Shown here one piece after another: positions 17,453 to 25,562 of a stretch of 64,000 nt of DNA (positions are counted from its first letter, which is position 1; every line of letters begins with the position of its first letter). The stretch is from Nostoc sp. HK-01 (GTDB lineage: Bacteria > Cyanobacteriota > Cyanobacteriia > Cyanobacteriales > Nostocaceae): NCBI GenBank assembly GCA_003990705.1, contig AP018319.1:420722-484721 (forward strand), in the 5' to 3' direction. Under the pieces are notes generated by a model. That model ran no database searches. It was not told where the DNA came from and worked only from the letters and a program-made list of their open reading frames with translations. The position numbers and the translations under genes are program-made.

Positions 17453-17640
17453 GGTGGTTATGCCCAAAATACGGAAATAATCGCCTGTTTGAAGTTCTCT
17501 AAATGTCATAAAAACGACTTCAACTACTGAAACAGTACACATTAGTTTACACGATTATTTCTAGCCATCAGCATGGTTTACAGAATTAGAGACAGCTTGA
17601 ATAGCTGGAAGTTTATAGCTAAATTCTGACCTTAGTAAAA

Positions 17641-17670
17641 TGCGATCGCGTCAGTAACAAAGCGATCGCA
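17641..17670. repeat. Inverted HIP1 pair
   Basis: TGCGATCGC and GCGATCGCA form a nine-base-pair stem around a 12-base loop in an otherwise featureless 400-bp gap. No T-run follows. Confidence 0.4.
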
Positions 17671-17856
17671 CTAAGATAATGAGTATTGATTAATTCTCAA
17701 TTTACAACGACATCCTTTACCCAGCTAGAGGATATGCAACAGTGAGCTAGAAAAAACTAGGGTTTGTTTATTAAACTTAGTCGCCTCAAAAGAGCAATTG
17801 TTGCCTAACTCAAATTGTCATCAGATGGCTTAACTCATCGAGCTACTAGCCATTTA

Positions 17857-18051
17857 CTAAAAACTTTGCTTTTTAGCTAGATATTCTTTGACTTCTGATG
17901 AAGTTACGCGTTTAATACTTGTATGTGGGCGAATCTTTTGTAAAAACCCGTTCTGGCTACAATAATAAGCATTTACTTTTCGATAAACTTTGGCTGTTGT
18001 CATCCCAGAAAAACAAAAAAACTCTCCTGTTCTTAACTGATGAAATGTCAT
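17857..18051 (-). CDS. Small cyanobacterial protein, intact paralogue
   Basis: A 64-residue protein beginning MTFHQLRTGEFFCFSGMTTAKVYRK and ending SSEVKEYLAKKQSF. It is the intact relative of the IS-interrupted gene about 0.4 kb downstream, which shares the T-G-(D/E)-(Y/F)-F, VYRK, YCS, IR-H-T and EYLA positions. The pair is presumably a tandem duplication. The pattern suggests a small beta-barrel; function unknown. Confidence 0.68.
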   Translation of the reverse strand: MTFHQLRTGEFFCFSGMTTAKVYRKVNAYYCSQNGFLQKIRPHTSIKRVTSSEVKEYLAKKQSF

Positions 18052-18661
18052 AGTTATAGATAATTGGTAGAAAAACCCTTATTTAGTGCGTTGTGTTTTT
18101 GGCAAGCTTTTTGAGTTGAAGCTGTCTGATAACTTCAACTTCATTTAATAATTGCTCTGCTTTTAAATTTCCTAAGAATTTAATGTAGAAAAGTTGTTTC
18201 TCTCTACTCCTTGATGCCACTTTCTGCCAAATAAAAATATGTGATTGCTATTAGCAATCACACCCCTTGATAGTGCATCTAGTTTTTCTTCTCCTAGATA
18301 CTGATTATAGCTATGACTTTTTTAGATGGGGCTGCTCAACTAACATATCTCTAGAAGCTTTTTTGAAACTTATTAAACTTAACAATCAGAAAATATTATG
18401 CAATTTATCTTTAGTATTTCTTAAGAATCTCTTACACAATTAATTTTAAAACCAGCAATCTTCACGATCTGGTTATTGAGCTTGAATATTTGCTAAACAA
18501 CACTTTATTAGCTCAAACTGTTGGTAATGGTTAGCTATATTCGATATTACTTACTTACAATGCTGGTTTCGCTAAAGATTTACATCTGTGCCGAAACAAA
18601 TAGCCCAGTTTATTTGCCCTAATAAATCATGCTCAATTATTACTAAATTCTGATTTTTGAT
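18052..18661. other. 610-bp AT-rich gene-free region
   Basis: No gene, RNA or clear repeat was found. The right end presumably contains the promoter of the Rpn-family gene. Confidence 0.45.
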
Positions 18662-19570
18662 ATGACTACTAAACCTCACGATCAGTTTGCAAAAGATTTT
18701 TTGGAGGAATTGCTGTCTCCATTGGGAAGGGTAAAAGTTAACACTCAAGTACGGGATGAAGCAAGGTTTGTAAATGTACTTTTCACCCCAGAAATTTCTT
18801 CTCAAGACCCAAATTTGGGATTACTGGGGAAAATTGCTTTAACCAATACCACTTTATTCGAGCCTTTTAGCACCCAACCTACTCGAACAGATATCCGCAA
18901 TTGTTTTCTTAAGTTATTTGCTGTCATCGCCGCATCACAACGCCAAGCGAAAAGGCAGAGGCGGAATCTGCCAGAAAACAGCTTACCGCAATTGTGGATT
19001 ATATCGCCCAGTGCTAATCACGCTTTATGGATAGATTTAGAGGTTAAACTAGATTTAGAAAATTGGCCTAGTGGGGTTTACTTCTTCCAAAAGTGCTTTA
19101 GAGGGGCGTTGATAGCAGTTAATCAGCTACCAGTAACATCAGAAACATTATGGCTGAGGATTTTAGGTAGGGGAGAAACACAACGCCAAGCTGTATCTGA
19201 ATTATTGGCACTACCAGAAAATAACACATTAAGACAAAACACCTTAAAGCTAATTACCAACTGGCGGATTGTTGTAGTTCAACAGCAAAACGAGTTAACA
19301 GAAGATGATCGGGAGTTAATCATGAACTTGTCGCAAGCTTATCAACAATGGGAAGAAACTACTAAACAGCAAGGTATACAAGAAGGCGTACAACAAGGAC
19401 AACGCCAAGTGGTAGAAAATTTGCTCAAAGTTCGATTTGGTTCTGTTGATGAGGGACTGTCACAAGTAGTTGATAGTTTACTACAGTTACCATCAGAAGA
19501 GTTTGCTAGTGTTTTGTTGCAATTATCATCACTATCTCGTGAAGAACTATTAGCAAGATTTACACGGTAA
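18662..19570 (+). CDS. Rpn-family (PD-(D/E)XK-like) protein with DUF4351-type C-terminus
   Basis: A 302-residue protein of the widespread cyanobacterial Rpn/transposase-like nuclease group. The N-terminus has the typical HDQFAKDFLEELLSPLG start. The middle has beta strands with ENSLPQLWIISPS. Then comes a Gln-rich amphipathic linker (KQQGIQEGVQQGQRQVVENLL) leading to the C-terminal helical domain RFGSVDEGLSQVVDSLLQLPSEEF...LSREELLARF. Related Rpn proteins stimulate RecA-independent recombination in E. coli. The nuclease residues are not all evident here, so activity is uncertain. A strong terminator follows. Confidence 0.86.
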   Translation: MTTKPHDQFAKDFLEELLSPLGRVKVNTQVRDEARFVNVLFTPEISSQDPNLGLLGKIALTNTTLFEPFSTQPTRTDIRNCFLKLFAVIAASQRQAKRQRRNLPENSLPQLWIISPSANHALWIDLEVKLDLENWPSGVYFFQKCFRGALIAVNQLPVTSETLWLRILGRGETQRQAVSELLALPENNTLRQNTLKLITNWRIVVVQQQNELTEDDRELIMNLSQAYQQWEETTKQQGIQEGVQQGQRQVVENLLKVRFGSVDEGLSQVVDSLLQLPSEEFASVLLQLSSLSREELLARFTR

Positions 19571-19611
19571 AAGAAATTTCCAGTTTTCGATACAACTTAT
19601 CAAGTTCCAAG

Positions 19612-19640
19612 GCGGTTTGTTAACAGCAGACCGCTTTTTT
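19612..19640 (+). terminator. Rho-independent terminator after the Rpn gene
   Basis: GCGGTTTG and CAGACCGC form an eight-base-pair stem (one G-U pair) with a short loop, followed by TTTTTTATT. It ends the transcript of the gene at 18662-19570. Confidence 0.8.
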
Positions 19641-19884
19641 ATTGTCGAAAAATTACGCCAAGGCAGCAGCCAACCACAAAGTTGTTCTAAAAACTCAAGC
19701 AATCGCCTGCTTATTCAACGAGCGATCGCTTAAGAAAATAAAATCGATTCAACTCCAAGATTTTCGCACAAATAGTATTGCTACGCCAAGGCTTAATCGA
19801 AAAGTAATTACTCACTAATCAAAGATGAAACCGCTTTGGTTATTGAACTAGAAAAATCAAAAAATAATCAAAAGGATAGATTGT

Positions 19885-20274
19885 ATGCAAGTCACAATTA
19901 CAATTCCGCGCGGCTGGGGATATCCAAGGTTTACGTTTGGTCAACGCACAAAGCAGGGAATAGTTGTAGGGATTGAATTTGTTCCGAGTGACAGTTTGAT
20001 TGCAAAAGAAAGTGGTGGAGGATGGCAATATGGTTTGTTACCGGACAAAAATAGCAAAGATATTGTTTATCTACCAGAATCCGAAATTCAACAGCTTTCA
20101 CCCCAAGAATCTGAAGAGGAAATTCTAGCTGAAATTGATGAACATCTCAATCAACTTGCTATTCTTCAGGAACAATTGAAAACGCCGCTACAGATTAACA
20201 CCCCATTTGGTGAAGTTCAACCTAAAATTGCTGTACCAAAAGCCAAGAATATCTCTAGACGTTCTGCTGCTTGA
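19885..20274 (+). CDS. Hypothetical protein
   Basis: A 129-residue protein. The first 70 residues are beta-rich with Gly/Trp (IPRGWGYPRFTFGQRTKQGIVVGIEF, GGGWQYGLLPDKN). The rest is an acidic helix (SEEEILAEIDEHLNQLAILQEQL) and a basic tail ending SRRSAA. The ATG follows AAAAGGATAG. It is the first gene of a long co-directional run that leads to the AAA ATPase. No family recognised. Confidence 0.66.
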   Translation: MQVTITIPRGWGYPRFTFGQRTKQGIVVGIEFVPSDSLIAKESGGGWQYGLLPDKNSKDIVYLPESEIQQLSPQESEEEILAEIDEHLNQLAILQEQLKTPLQINTPFGEVQPKIAVPKAKNISRRSAA

Positions 20275-20313
20275 TGTTGCTTTGCACATCTCCAACGTTT
20301 ACAGCTAATCTCC

Positions 20314-20350
20314 AAATTCGGGAGTTCTTAATCTCATAACTCCTGAATTT
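20314..20350 (+). terminator. Hairpin between small genes
   Basis: AAATTCGGGAGTT and AACTCCTGAATTT pair as a 13-bp stem with one G-U pair around a short loop. No U-run follows, so it may be an attenuator or a stability structure. Confidence 0.35.
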
Positions 20351-20380
20351 CTACTTCAAACAACTTCAAACATCAAAAAT

Positions 20381-20581
20381 ATGACAACCAAAACCAGCAC
20401 TTTTAAGTCTGCTGATAATTCCAATGCCTGTCTGCTGTTTCTCAAGAATAGAGGCGGACGAGCTAGATTATCAGAACTAACTTTTAGCCAGACTGTGATT
20501 CAAGATTTGATAACCAGGGATATAGCCAAGGTTAAGAATACTGGTACTGGGTATTATCTCGAATTGGAGAAGCAATCATGA
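20381..20581 (+). CDS. Small hypothetical protein (winged-helix-like)
   Basis: A 66-residue protein. SNACLLFLKNRGGRARLSELTFSQTVIQDLITRDIAKV...GTGYYLEL has the helix-helix-helix-wing rhythm of a small winged-helix domain, but the similarity is weak. Its stop overlaps the next start (ATGA at 20578-20581), so translation is coupled. Function unknown. Confidence 0.6.
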   Translation: MTTKTSTFKSADNSNACLLFLKNRGGRARLSELTFSQTVIQDLITRDIAKVKNTGTGYYLELEKQS

Positions 20582-20838
20582 AACTAAATCCTGTTTTTGA
20601 CCCGAAAACTCTCAACACTTCCAAAATTTATCTGATTGATTGTGTGCAATACAGATACGTGCGAACAGAGGGCAGTGGCAAGAATAGCAAGTATATATTT
20701 GCACCACTACCAAACCAACGGAAGTCATCTGAAATTTCTTTGAATTTTACGAAGTTGGGGATTAAATGTCAGGAGGTTGAAGGAATAGTTTATCAGCCTC
20801 CAAAAGAGCAATTTGTAGTGCAGATGGGGTTACTGTGA
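20578..20838 (+). CDS. Small hypothetical protein
   Basis: An 86-residue protein starting MKLNPVFDPKTL, with strands KIYLIDCVQYRYVRTEG and KYIFAPLPN. It overlaps both neighbours, by four bases upstream and by one base downstream. It is evidently the middle cistron of a three-gene unit; no family recognised. Confidence 0.65.
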   Translation: MKLNPVFDPKTLNTSKIYLIDCVQYRYVRTEGSGKNSKYIFAPLPNQRKSSEISLNFTKLGIKCQEVEGIVYQPPKEQFVVQMGLL

Positions 20839-21026
20839 TGTCGAAATATAAACCACGACTGATTAAGCATCCCGTGAAAGTTACCAGGGGTGATTCCAAA
20901 AAGATAGTTTATCGAGCTATCCGAAATATTCAACAACTCAAAAATAGTCAAACTTTAGGAACAACCAGAATCAATCGGCAATGTCTGATGGTTCGTAAAG
21001 AAGGTATTTACTGGGTTGTTGTTTAG
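20838..21026 (+). CDS. Small basic hypothetical protein
   Basis: A 62-residue, Lys/Arg-rich protein (MSKYKPRLIKHPVKVTRGDSKKIVYRAIRNIQQLKNS) whose ATG overlaps the preceding stop. The charge suggests nucleic-acid contact, but nothing more can be said. Confidence 0.6.
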   Translation: MSKYKPRLIKHPVKVTRGDSKKIVYRAIRNIQQLKNSQTLGTTRINRQCLMVRKEGIYWVVV

Positions 21027-21079
21027 TTGTCCGATGAAACGCTTCGCTGATTACTGATGAAAATTTGAGGTACAGAACA

Positions 21080-22147
21080 ATGGTACAAGCAATTGCAGCA
21101 GATGAAACATTCTTACAAAATGCAACTGTTGAAAGAATCAATTTCTCCAAACTAAATAAAACCCGTATTCGCTTTAGCATCAGAATTAAAAATAGCACCA
21201 TAAGTGCCGCACCAAAATGGGCAGATGTGCTGAAATCTGAAGATACTGGCACAGAATCCGACCTGATTAAAGTGACGAATTCTGAAGTGGGTTTGCGTGG
21301 TATCAAAGTATTCAAAGCCTTAAATGAAGCTGCAAGCCAACTACGCTCGGAAATTGCGTCCGTACAAGAATGGATGACATCTGACAATGGTGATTGGATC
21401 TGCCCGATTGATTTGGCTCCCCTGGTGTGGAGTCAATTGCTCAACATTAGAGATGCGATCGCTCCGGGTCTTCGCATCAAGCTTAAGGATGAGTACGAGC
21501 AAGGCTTGGAAGATTATCAGCAGCGAATCGAAAACTTCATTTCGTTGAATACTTGGGAACTGCCACAAGATAGACAAGCGGAAGTTAAGGCTAATCTGTT
21601 GAGAGCATTTCCGACATTAGACGAGTTGGAAGAATGTTTGCAGGTAGTTATCGGTCGCCCTGTGATCATCCCGGCATTGTCGGAACAGTTGAACCAACAA
21701 CAAGCCGAATGCCTCAATCAAATCACCCAGTTCATTCAACAGTATGACCAAAATTTAGAGCAAAGACTTAAGGAAGCGGCTGTAGCTGGAGGTGAACAAC
21801 TCGCCGCGCAATTACTAGAAGAACTAGCAGATTGGGAACCCGGACGAAAGCCAGTACGCTTCAAACAAAAAATGCAGAAACATCTCCAGAAGGTACAGGT
21901 TTTGCTGGCGAATGCTAGTCCTGAAGCTGGCGGTAGTTTGCAATCGATGATGGAGCATCTCAATTCGATTGTGGATGATCCGGCAATTGTTGATAAGAAT
22001 CTGGGTGGTGAAGGGCGATCGCAACTTCAACAAAAGATGGACGATATTCGTTCTAAATTACTGGATGAGCAGCGCAATCTGCAACAGCTTGCAAGCTCTG
22101 ACGTTGGGCTGACGGTTGCAACTGTTAGTGCGTTTAAGTTCCGTTAG
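21080..22147 (+). CDS. Hypothetical helical protein upstream of the Ycf35/AAA cluster
   Basis: A 355-residue protein. The ATG at 21080 (MVQAIAADETFLQNATVER) is preferred over the TTG at 21065. The N-terminal 60 residues are a beta unit (VERINFSKLNKTRIRFSIRI) and the remainder is strongly helical and Gln/Glu-rich with long heptad-like stretches (LNQQQAECLNQITQFIQQYDQNLEQRL). No signal peptide or membrane segment. Its position directly before DUF1257-DUF2997-AAA suggests a partner or substrate of the AAA machine. Family not recognised. Confidence 0.76.
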   Translation: MVQAIAADETFLQNATVERINFSKLNKTRIRFSIRIKNSTISAAPKWADVLKSEDTGTESDLIKVTNSEVGLRGIKVFKALNEAASQLRSEIASVQEWMTSDNGDWICPIDLAPLVWSQLLNIRDAIAPGLRIKLKDEYEQGLEDYQQRIENFISLNTWELPQDRQAEVKANLLRAFPTLDELEECLQVVIGRPVIIPALSEQLNQQQAECLNQITQFIQQYDQNLEQRLKEAAVAGGEQLAAQLLEELADWEPGRKPVRFKQKMQKHLQKVQVLLANASPEAGGSLQSMMEHLNSIVDDPAIVDKNLGGEGRSQLQQKMDDIRSKLLDEQRNLQQLASSDVGLTVATVSAFKFR

Positions 22148-22152
22148 AAAAG

Positions 22153-22187
22153 GTGCAGTGTGGTGGATTATTCTTACCACATTGCAC
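22153..22187 (+). terminator. Strong hairpin before the Ycf35-like gene
   Basis: GTGCAGTGTGGT and ACCACATTGCAC form a 12-bp stem (one G-U pair) around an 11-base loop, six bases after the stop of the preceding gene. No T-run follows. It may attenuate read-through into the cluster or stabilise the upstream message. Confidence 0.45.
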
Positions 22188-22215
22188 TTGATGATGTTCA
22201 TTTTGTGTATAAATT

Positions 22216-22659
22216 ATGTCACACTTTTCTACAGTCAAAACAAAGCTAATCAATCGTGAGTGTCTTGTGCAAGCCCTAGAGGACTTGAAACTGCAACCCA
22301 AAGTTTATGAAACGCCACAGCCCTTGACTGGTTATTACGGTAATTCGCAGGGGCAGAGTGCAGAGATTGTAGTCCCTGGCTACACCTTCCATGCCCGTGC
22401 AGACATGGGTTTTAGATGGACTGGGACTGAGTACGAGATGATCCAGGACGAGTACGAAATTATCAGGCAATTCGGAGGCAAATTCTACGCCACTCAGTTA
22501 ATGCCAGCTTACGGCAAACGGATGGTACTGGCTAAAGCTGAAGAATTACGCGAGAGATTTGGCGAATGCACCATAACCGAAGAAACTGCGGGACAAGTGC
22601 AAACCCTACGCCTGACTTTTGCCGGACATCAGGAAGCTAAACAATACGCACGGAGATAA
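22216..22659 (+). CDS. DUF1257 (Ycf35-like) protein
   Basis: A 147-residue member of the DUF1257/Ycf35 family. It starts with the diagnostic MSHFSTVKTKLINRECLVQAL and has the DMGFRWTG and YEIIRQFGGKF segments typical of the family. Cyanobacterial and plastid Ycf35 are about 120-130 residues and of unknown biochemical role. Genes of this family commonly sit beside DUF2997 and a Ycf46-like AAA ATPase, exactly as here. It is two bases away from the next gene, so the operon is tight. Confidence 0.9.
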   Translation: MSHFSTVKTKLINRECLVQALEDLKLQPKVYETPQPLTGYYGNSQGQSAEIVVPGYTFHARADMGFRWTGTEYEMIQDEYEIIRQFGGKFYATQLMPAYGKRMVLAKAEELRERFGECTITEETAGQVQTLRLTFAGHQEAKQYARR

Positions 22660-22661
22660 GT

Positions 22662-22868
22662 ATGGAACGCTCAGTATTAATACATTTCGACAAGTCTACT
22701 GGTGAAGTGCGAGTTGAGGCGGAAGGTTTTGAAGGTTTGAGTTGTCTGGAAGCCACGCAGCCAATAGAGGAGGCTTTGGGGATGGTAAGTGATCGCACCT
22801 TTAAGGATGAAGCCCAAACCCAACAACTGCGGAATACTTCAAATCACCAGACACGACTAAGACAGTAA
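22662..22868 (+). CDS. DUF2997 family protein
   Basis: A 68-residue protein whose first 45 residues match DUF2997: a beta hairpin (VLIHFDKSTGEVRVEAEGFEG) followed by SCLEATQPIEEALG. The C-terminal tail is polar and poorly conserved. DUF2997 and DUF1257 proteins travel with MoxR- or FtsH-like AAA ATPases. Separated from DUF1257 by two bases. Confidence 0.85.
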   Translation: MERSVLIHFDKSTGEVRVEAEGFEGLSCLEATQPIEEALGMVSDRTFKDEAQTQQLRNTSNHQTRLRQ

Positions 22869-22896
22869 ATCAAAAACGGGGAAACCACAACAGCTT

Positions 22897-23184
22897 ATGG
22901 TTTCCCCTCCAGATAAAGCGTTTATGGACTTATCAAAAGAATACCCTTTCATCCACATCTACGCACAACAAAAAGCCCGACAGCCCGTAATCATCAAGGC
23001 GAACACGGAGGGCTTATGTGTGCTGCTTAATGCGATAGTGACGGCGATCGCCTACCCGGACAACAACGGTATAGCAGAAGTATTTGACGGCGATGCCGAA
23101 TGTTATCAAGTGCTTGTCCAACAAACCAGCACTCATAAAGAACTCGCACCTCTACCGTATCAAAAAGAACATGAACCTAAATAG
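22897..23184 (+). CDS. Small hypothetical protein upstream of the AAA ATPase
   Basis: A 95-residue frame; the ATG at 22924 (MDLSKEYPFIHIYAQQKARQPVIIKA) may be the true start. It reads like a small alpha/beta protein (GLCVLLNAIVTAIAYPDN, then GDAECYQVLVQQTS). It overlaps the AAA gene by 14 bases, supporting translational coupling. No family recognised. Confidence 0.6.
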   Translation: MVSPPDKAFMDLSKEYPFIHIYAQQKARQPVIIKANTEGLCVLLNAIVTAIAYPDNNGIAEVFDGDAECYQVLVQQTSTHKELAPLPYQKEHEPK

Positions 23185-24793
23185 CTTATTTGCAACACTC
23201 GATTCACAAATCCCCATCGCGGCGTTAGAAGTCCTTGCCCCAGAAGAAGCGACAATTATTCAGTGGCTCACATCTCAAGCACAAGAGAAACTCGAATGCC
23301 CGACTTACTTCTGGAATTTGGGAGTGTCCGGACTGGAACAATGCCAGATTGCTAACGATGGCGGTTTGGTATTTAAGCCAGTGCCGGAATACAAAAAACC
23401 TCCGCAAGCAGACCCGCTAATATATATTTTCGAGTACATCAATAACTTCACAGGTAATGGCGTATTCATCCTGGGTGACGTGCATCCCTTTCTCGGCAAG
23501 AATTCTCCGCAGTTATCCTGGGAAATCCTCACACGGGTTAAGAACTTGTACCACAGGTTAAAACCCACCGATAAACGCATCATCTTCCTCGGTCAAAACA
23601 TCCAACTGCACGAATCTTTAGTAAGGCTGATTCCGTTTGCAGAAGTGCCACTGCCCACCGTTGAACAAATCCAAGAACATCTTGATTCTTACTTGCAGTA
23701 TTTAGGCGAGTCGGCGCAAGAGCAAAAAGTTAAATTCACAGTATCGTTAACGGCGGCTGAAACCGAAGCACTTGCACGAGCGGCTTTAGGTCTGACTCTC
23801 GAAGAAATCAGCGACTTCTTACGCTTAACTGTTAAAGAGCGACTGAATGGCAATGGTATTACTATTGATGCCACTGTGACACCATTAGCTGTGCAGTACA
23901 AAACTCGGCTGCTCTCACAGATGGGTATTGAGTTGGGCAAACCAGCTACAATTCCCTTTGGTGGTTTGGATTTATTGCGTGAGTGGTTGAATCGTCGGCG
24001 GCGGTTGTTTACGCAAGAGGCGCGAAATCTGCATTTGCCTCAGCCTAAAGGTGTGTTGCTGGCCGGCCCACCCGGAACAGGAAAATCTCACTCGGCAAAG
24101 AATATTGCCAACATTCTCAATCTACCACTACTTCAGCTTGATATCGCATCACTTCTTGGTTCTCTGGTAGGTGAGTCTGAAAGCAATGTCAGACGCGCTT
24201 TGAAAACAGCCCAAGCGATCGCACCGTGCGTCTTATTTATTGATGAGGTCGAAAAGGCACTTTCAGGACAGGGCGATACGAGTGGCGTTTCTCAACGCAT
24301 CCTCGGAACTTTGCTGACGTTCATGAGTGAGTGCGAGAGTGGTGTGTTTATTGTTGCTACTTGCAACGACCCATCAGCACTACCAACTGAGTTTAAGAGG
24401 AAAGGACGTTTTGATGAGGCTTTCTTTGTCGATCTACCAACTGAACCTGAACGAGCGCAAATCCTCAGCATTCATTTGCATCGCTTTGGGATTGCGATTG
24501 AGGATGAATATCTAGAAGCTGTAGCTGCTAACACCGCCCAATTCTCCGGTGCTGAATTGGAAACGCTTGCTGCCGAAGCTGCACTTTTGGCGTTTGATGA
24601 AGGCAGACCTCAACAGGTATCGCTGGATGATCTAGAGGCTTGTCGGCAGACGATTACTCCGCTTGCTGTTCAGGATGCGGCGGCGGTTGAGCGAATGAGA
24701 GATTGGTCGAAGACTGCAAGGGCGGCTTCAACGGCGATCGCGGATCAAACCACCAAATCATTGAGGACTGCGAAATTTCGGAATCTGAACTAA
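23171..24793 (+). CDS. AAA+ ATPase, Ycf46-like
   Basis: A 540-residue AAA+ protein of the Ycf46/FtsH-like group. The Walker A is LLAGPPGTGKSHSA (about residues 295-308), Walker B CVLFIDEVEKAL (about 352-363), sensor-1 IVATCND, and arginine finger FKRKGRFDEAFFVDLP. The N-terminal 250 residues are the degenerate P-loop-like domain seen in Ycf46 (IYIFEYINNFTGNGVFILGDVHPFL). No transmembrane segments and no protease domain. In Synechocystis, a Ycf46 homologue has been linked to photosynthesis and inorganic carbon use. Here the gene ends the DUF1257-DUF2997 cluster and is followed by a terminator. Confidence 0.92.
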   Translation: MNLNSLFATLDSQIPIAALEVLAPEEATIIQWLTSQAQEKLECPTYFWNLGVSGLEQCQIANDGGLVFKPVPEYKKPPQADPLIYIFEYINNFTGNGVFILGDVHPFLGKNSPQLSWEILTRVKNLYHRLKPTDKRIIFLGQNIQLHESLVRLIPFAEVPLPTVEQIQEHLDSYLQYLGESAQEQKVKFTVSLTAAETEALARAALGLTLEEISDFLRLTVKERLNGNGITIDATVTPLAVQYKTRLLSQMGIELGKPATIPFGGLDLLREWLNRRRRLFTQEARNLHLPQPKGVLLAGPPGTGKSHSAKNIANILNLPLLQLDIASLLGSLVGESESNVRRALKTAQAIAPCVLFIDEVEKALSGQGDTSGVSQRILGTLLTFMSECESGVFIVATCNDPSALPTEFKRKGRFDEAFFVDLPTEPERAQILSIHLHRFGIAIEDEYLEAVAANTAQFSGAELETLAAEAALLAFDEGRPQQVSLDDLEACRQTITPLAVQDAAAVERMRDWSKTARAASTAIADQTTKSLRTAKFRNLN

Positions 24794-24814
24794 TAAATAA
24801 GTCCCAATTCATAG

Positions 24815-24868
24815 GTCAGAAGTCGGAAGTTAAGCAATTAATACTTTCGACTTCTGGCTTCTTTTCGA
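24815..24868 (+). terminator. Terminator after the AAA gene
   Basis: GTCAGAAGTCG pairs with CGACTTCTGGC (11 bp, one G-U pair) and is followed by TTCTTTTC. Confidence 0.62.
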
Positions 24869-24904
24869 TGGTTTTTGAAATACTATTCATCAAGGAAATT
24901 AAAA

Positions 24905-25255
24905 ATGTCTACTGACCTTGTAACTTACTACGGACAAACCGACCGAATTGACCAGCTTGTTGATAAATATGGTTCACATCTAGAGCAATTAGGCAGAGAA
25001 ATAAAACTTTTACTTCGCATTACTTTATCAACCTACGTTCTGATGCAACAGGAATATTCGGCTTCTGAATATCCAATGTCATCTGCATTAGAAGATGCGT
25101 TGTGCGAGTTAGTTCTTCCCGATAGTATTCCTCAAGACTTGTTCGATATTTGCGCCCAACTTGAAGGGTTAACAGTTGATGAATCCGAGTCAATCTTAGA
25201 AGCTTTACAGCATCAAATTCGCTGGGGCAATGCGCGGTTGCTTGTAAATCAATAG
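24905..25255 (+). CDS. Hypothetical helical protein
   Basis: A 116-residue protein from the ATG at 24905 (MSTDLVTYYGQTDRIDQLVDKYG), predicted almost wholly helical and acidic. No domain recognised. Followed in the same direction by two further small genes; probably part of the same accessory cluster. Confidence 0.66.
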   Translation: MSTDLVTYYGQTDRIDQLVDKYGSHLEQLGREIKLLLRITLSTYVLMQQEYSASEYPMSSALEDALCELVLPDSIPQDLFDICAQLEGLTVDESESILEALQHQIRWGNARLLVNQ

Positions 25256-25313
25256 CTAACCAAACGCTCCGCAATCAACCGTTGAAAACATTAAAAGTAT
25301 CAAGGATTATCTC

Positions 25314-25499
25314 ATGAGAAATCGAGGGTTACATGATGCGACTGTTCAAGCACTTACAGATAGGGGTTGTCCCACTGATTTGGCAAATTCAGCCGCAAAA
25401 ATTGTTGCTAATGATGATTCGAGTAAACCTGATTTGGGTCGAACACAACAAGACCAAGAAGTAATGAAGTCAGCATTACCTTATTTACAAAAACAATAG
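25314..25499 (+). CDS. Small hypothetical protein
   Basis: A 61-residue protein (MRNRGLHDATVQALTDRGCPTDLANSAAKIVANDD). The helix-turn arrangement with RGCPTDLANSAAKIV resembles a UBA-like or small helical module, but this is only an impression. It ends just before a perfect hairpin. Confidence 0.6.
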   Translation: MRNRGLHDATVQALTDRGCPTDLANSAAKIVANDDSSKPDLGRTQQDQEVMKSALPYLQKQ

Positions 25500-25505
25500 T
25501 TCATT

Positions 25506-25544
25506 TAGGTGAATATTCCCAGATAAAGTATTCACCTATTTATT
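25506..25544 (+). terminator. Perfect hairpin terminator
   Basis: TAGGTGAATA and TATTCACCTA form a perfect ten-base-pair stem followed by TTTATTAATT. Confidence 0.6.
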
Positions 25545-25562
25545 AATTAGGTGCTAAAAATC

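Larger units (their letters stand above)
15570..17509 (-). pseudogene. Small cyanobacterial protein gene interrupted by an IS
   Basis: The 5' part (17509-17453) encodes MTFRELQTGDYFRILGITT and the 3' part (from 15800 down to 15570) continues PYVYRKTSDDYCSLNDTLQ...KKLTGAELIEYLAQQ. Removing the 1643-bp IS and one 9-bp target copy gives a continuous 95-aa frame. It aligns end to end with the intact paralogue at 18051-17857 (MTFHQLRTGEFF...GMTTAKVYRK...IRPHT). The IS end also supplies an outward ATG that keeps the 3' part in frame, giving a 103-aa hybrid frame. Function of the family unknown. Confidence 0.85.
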
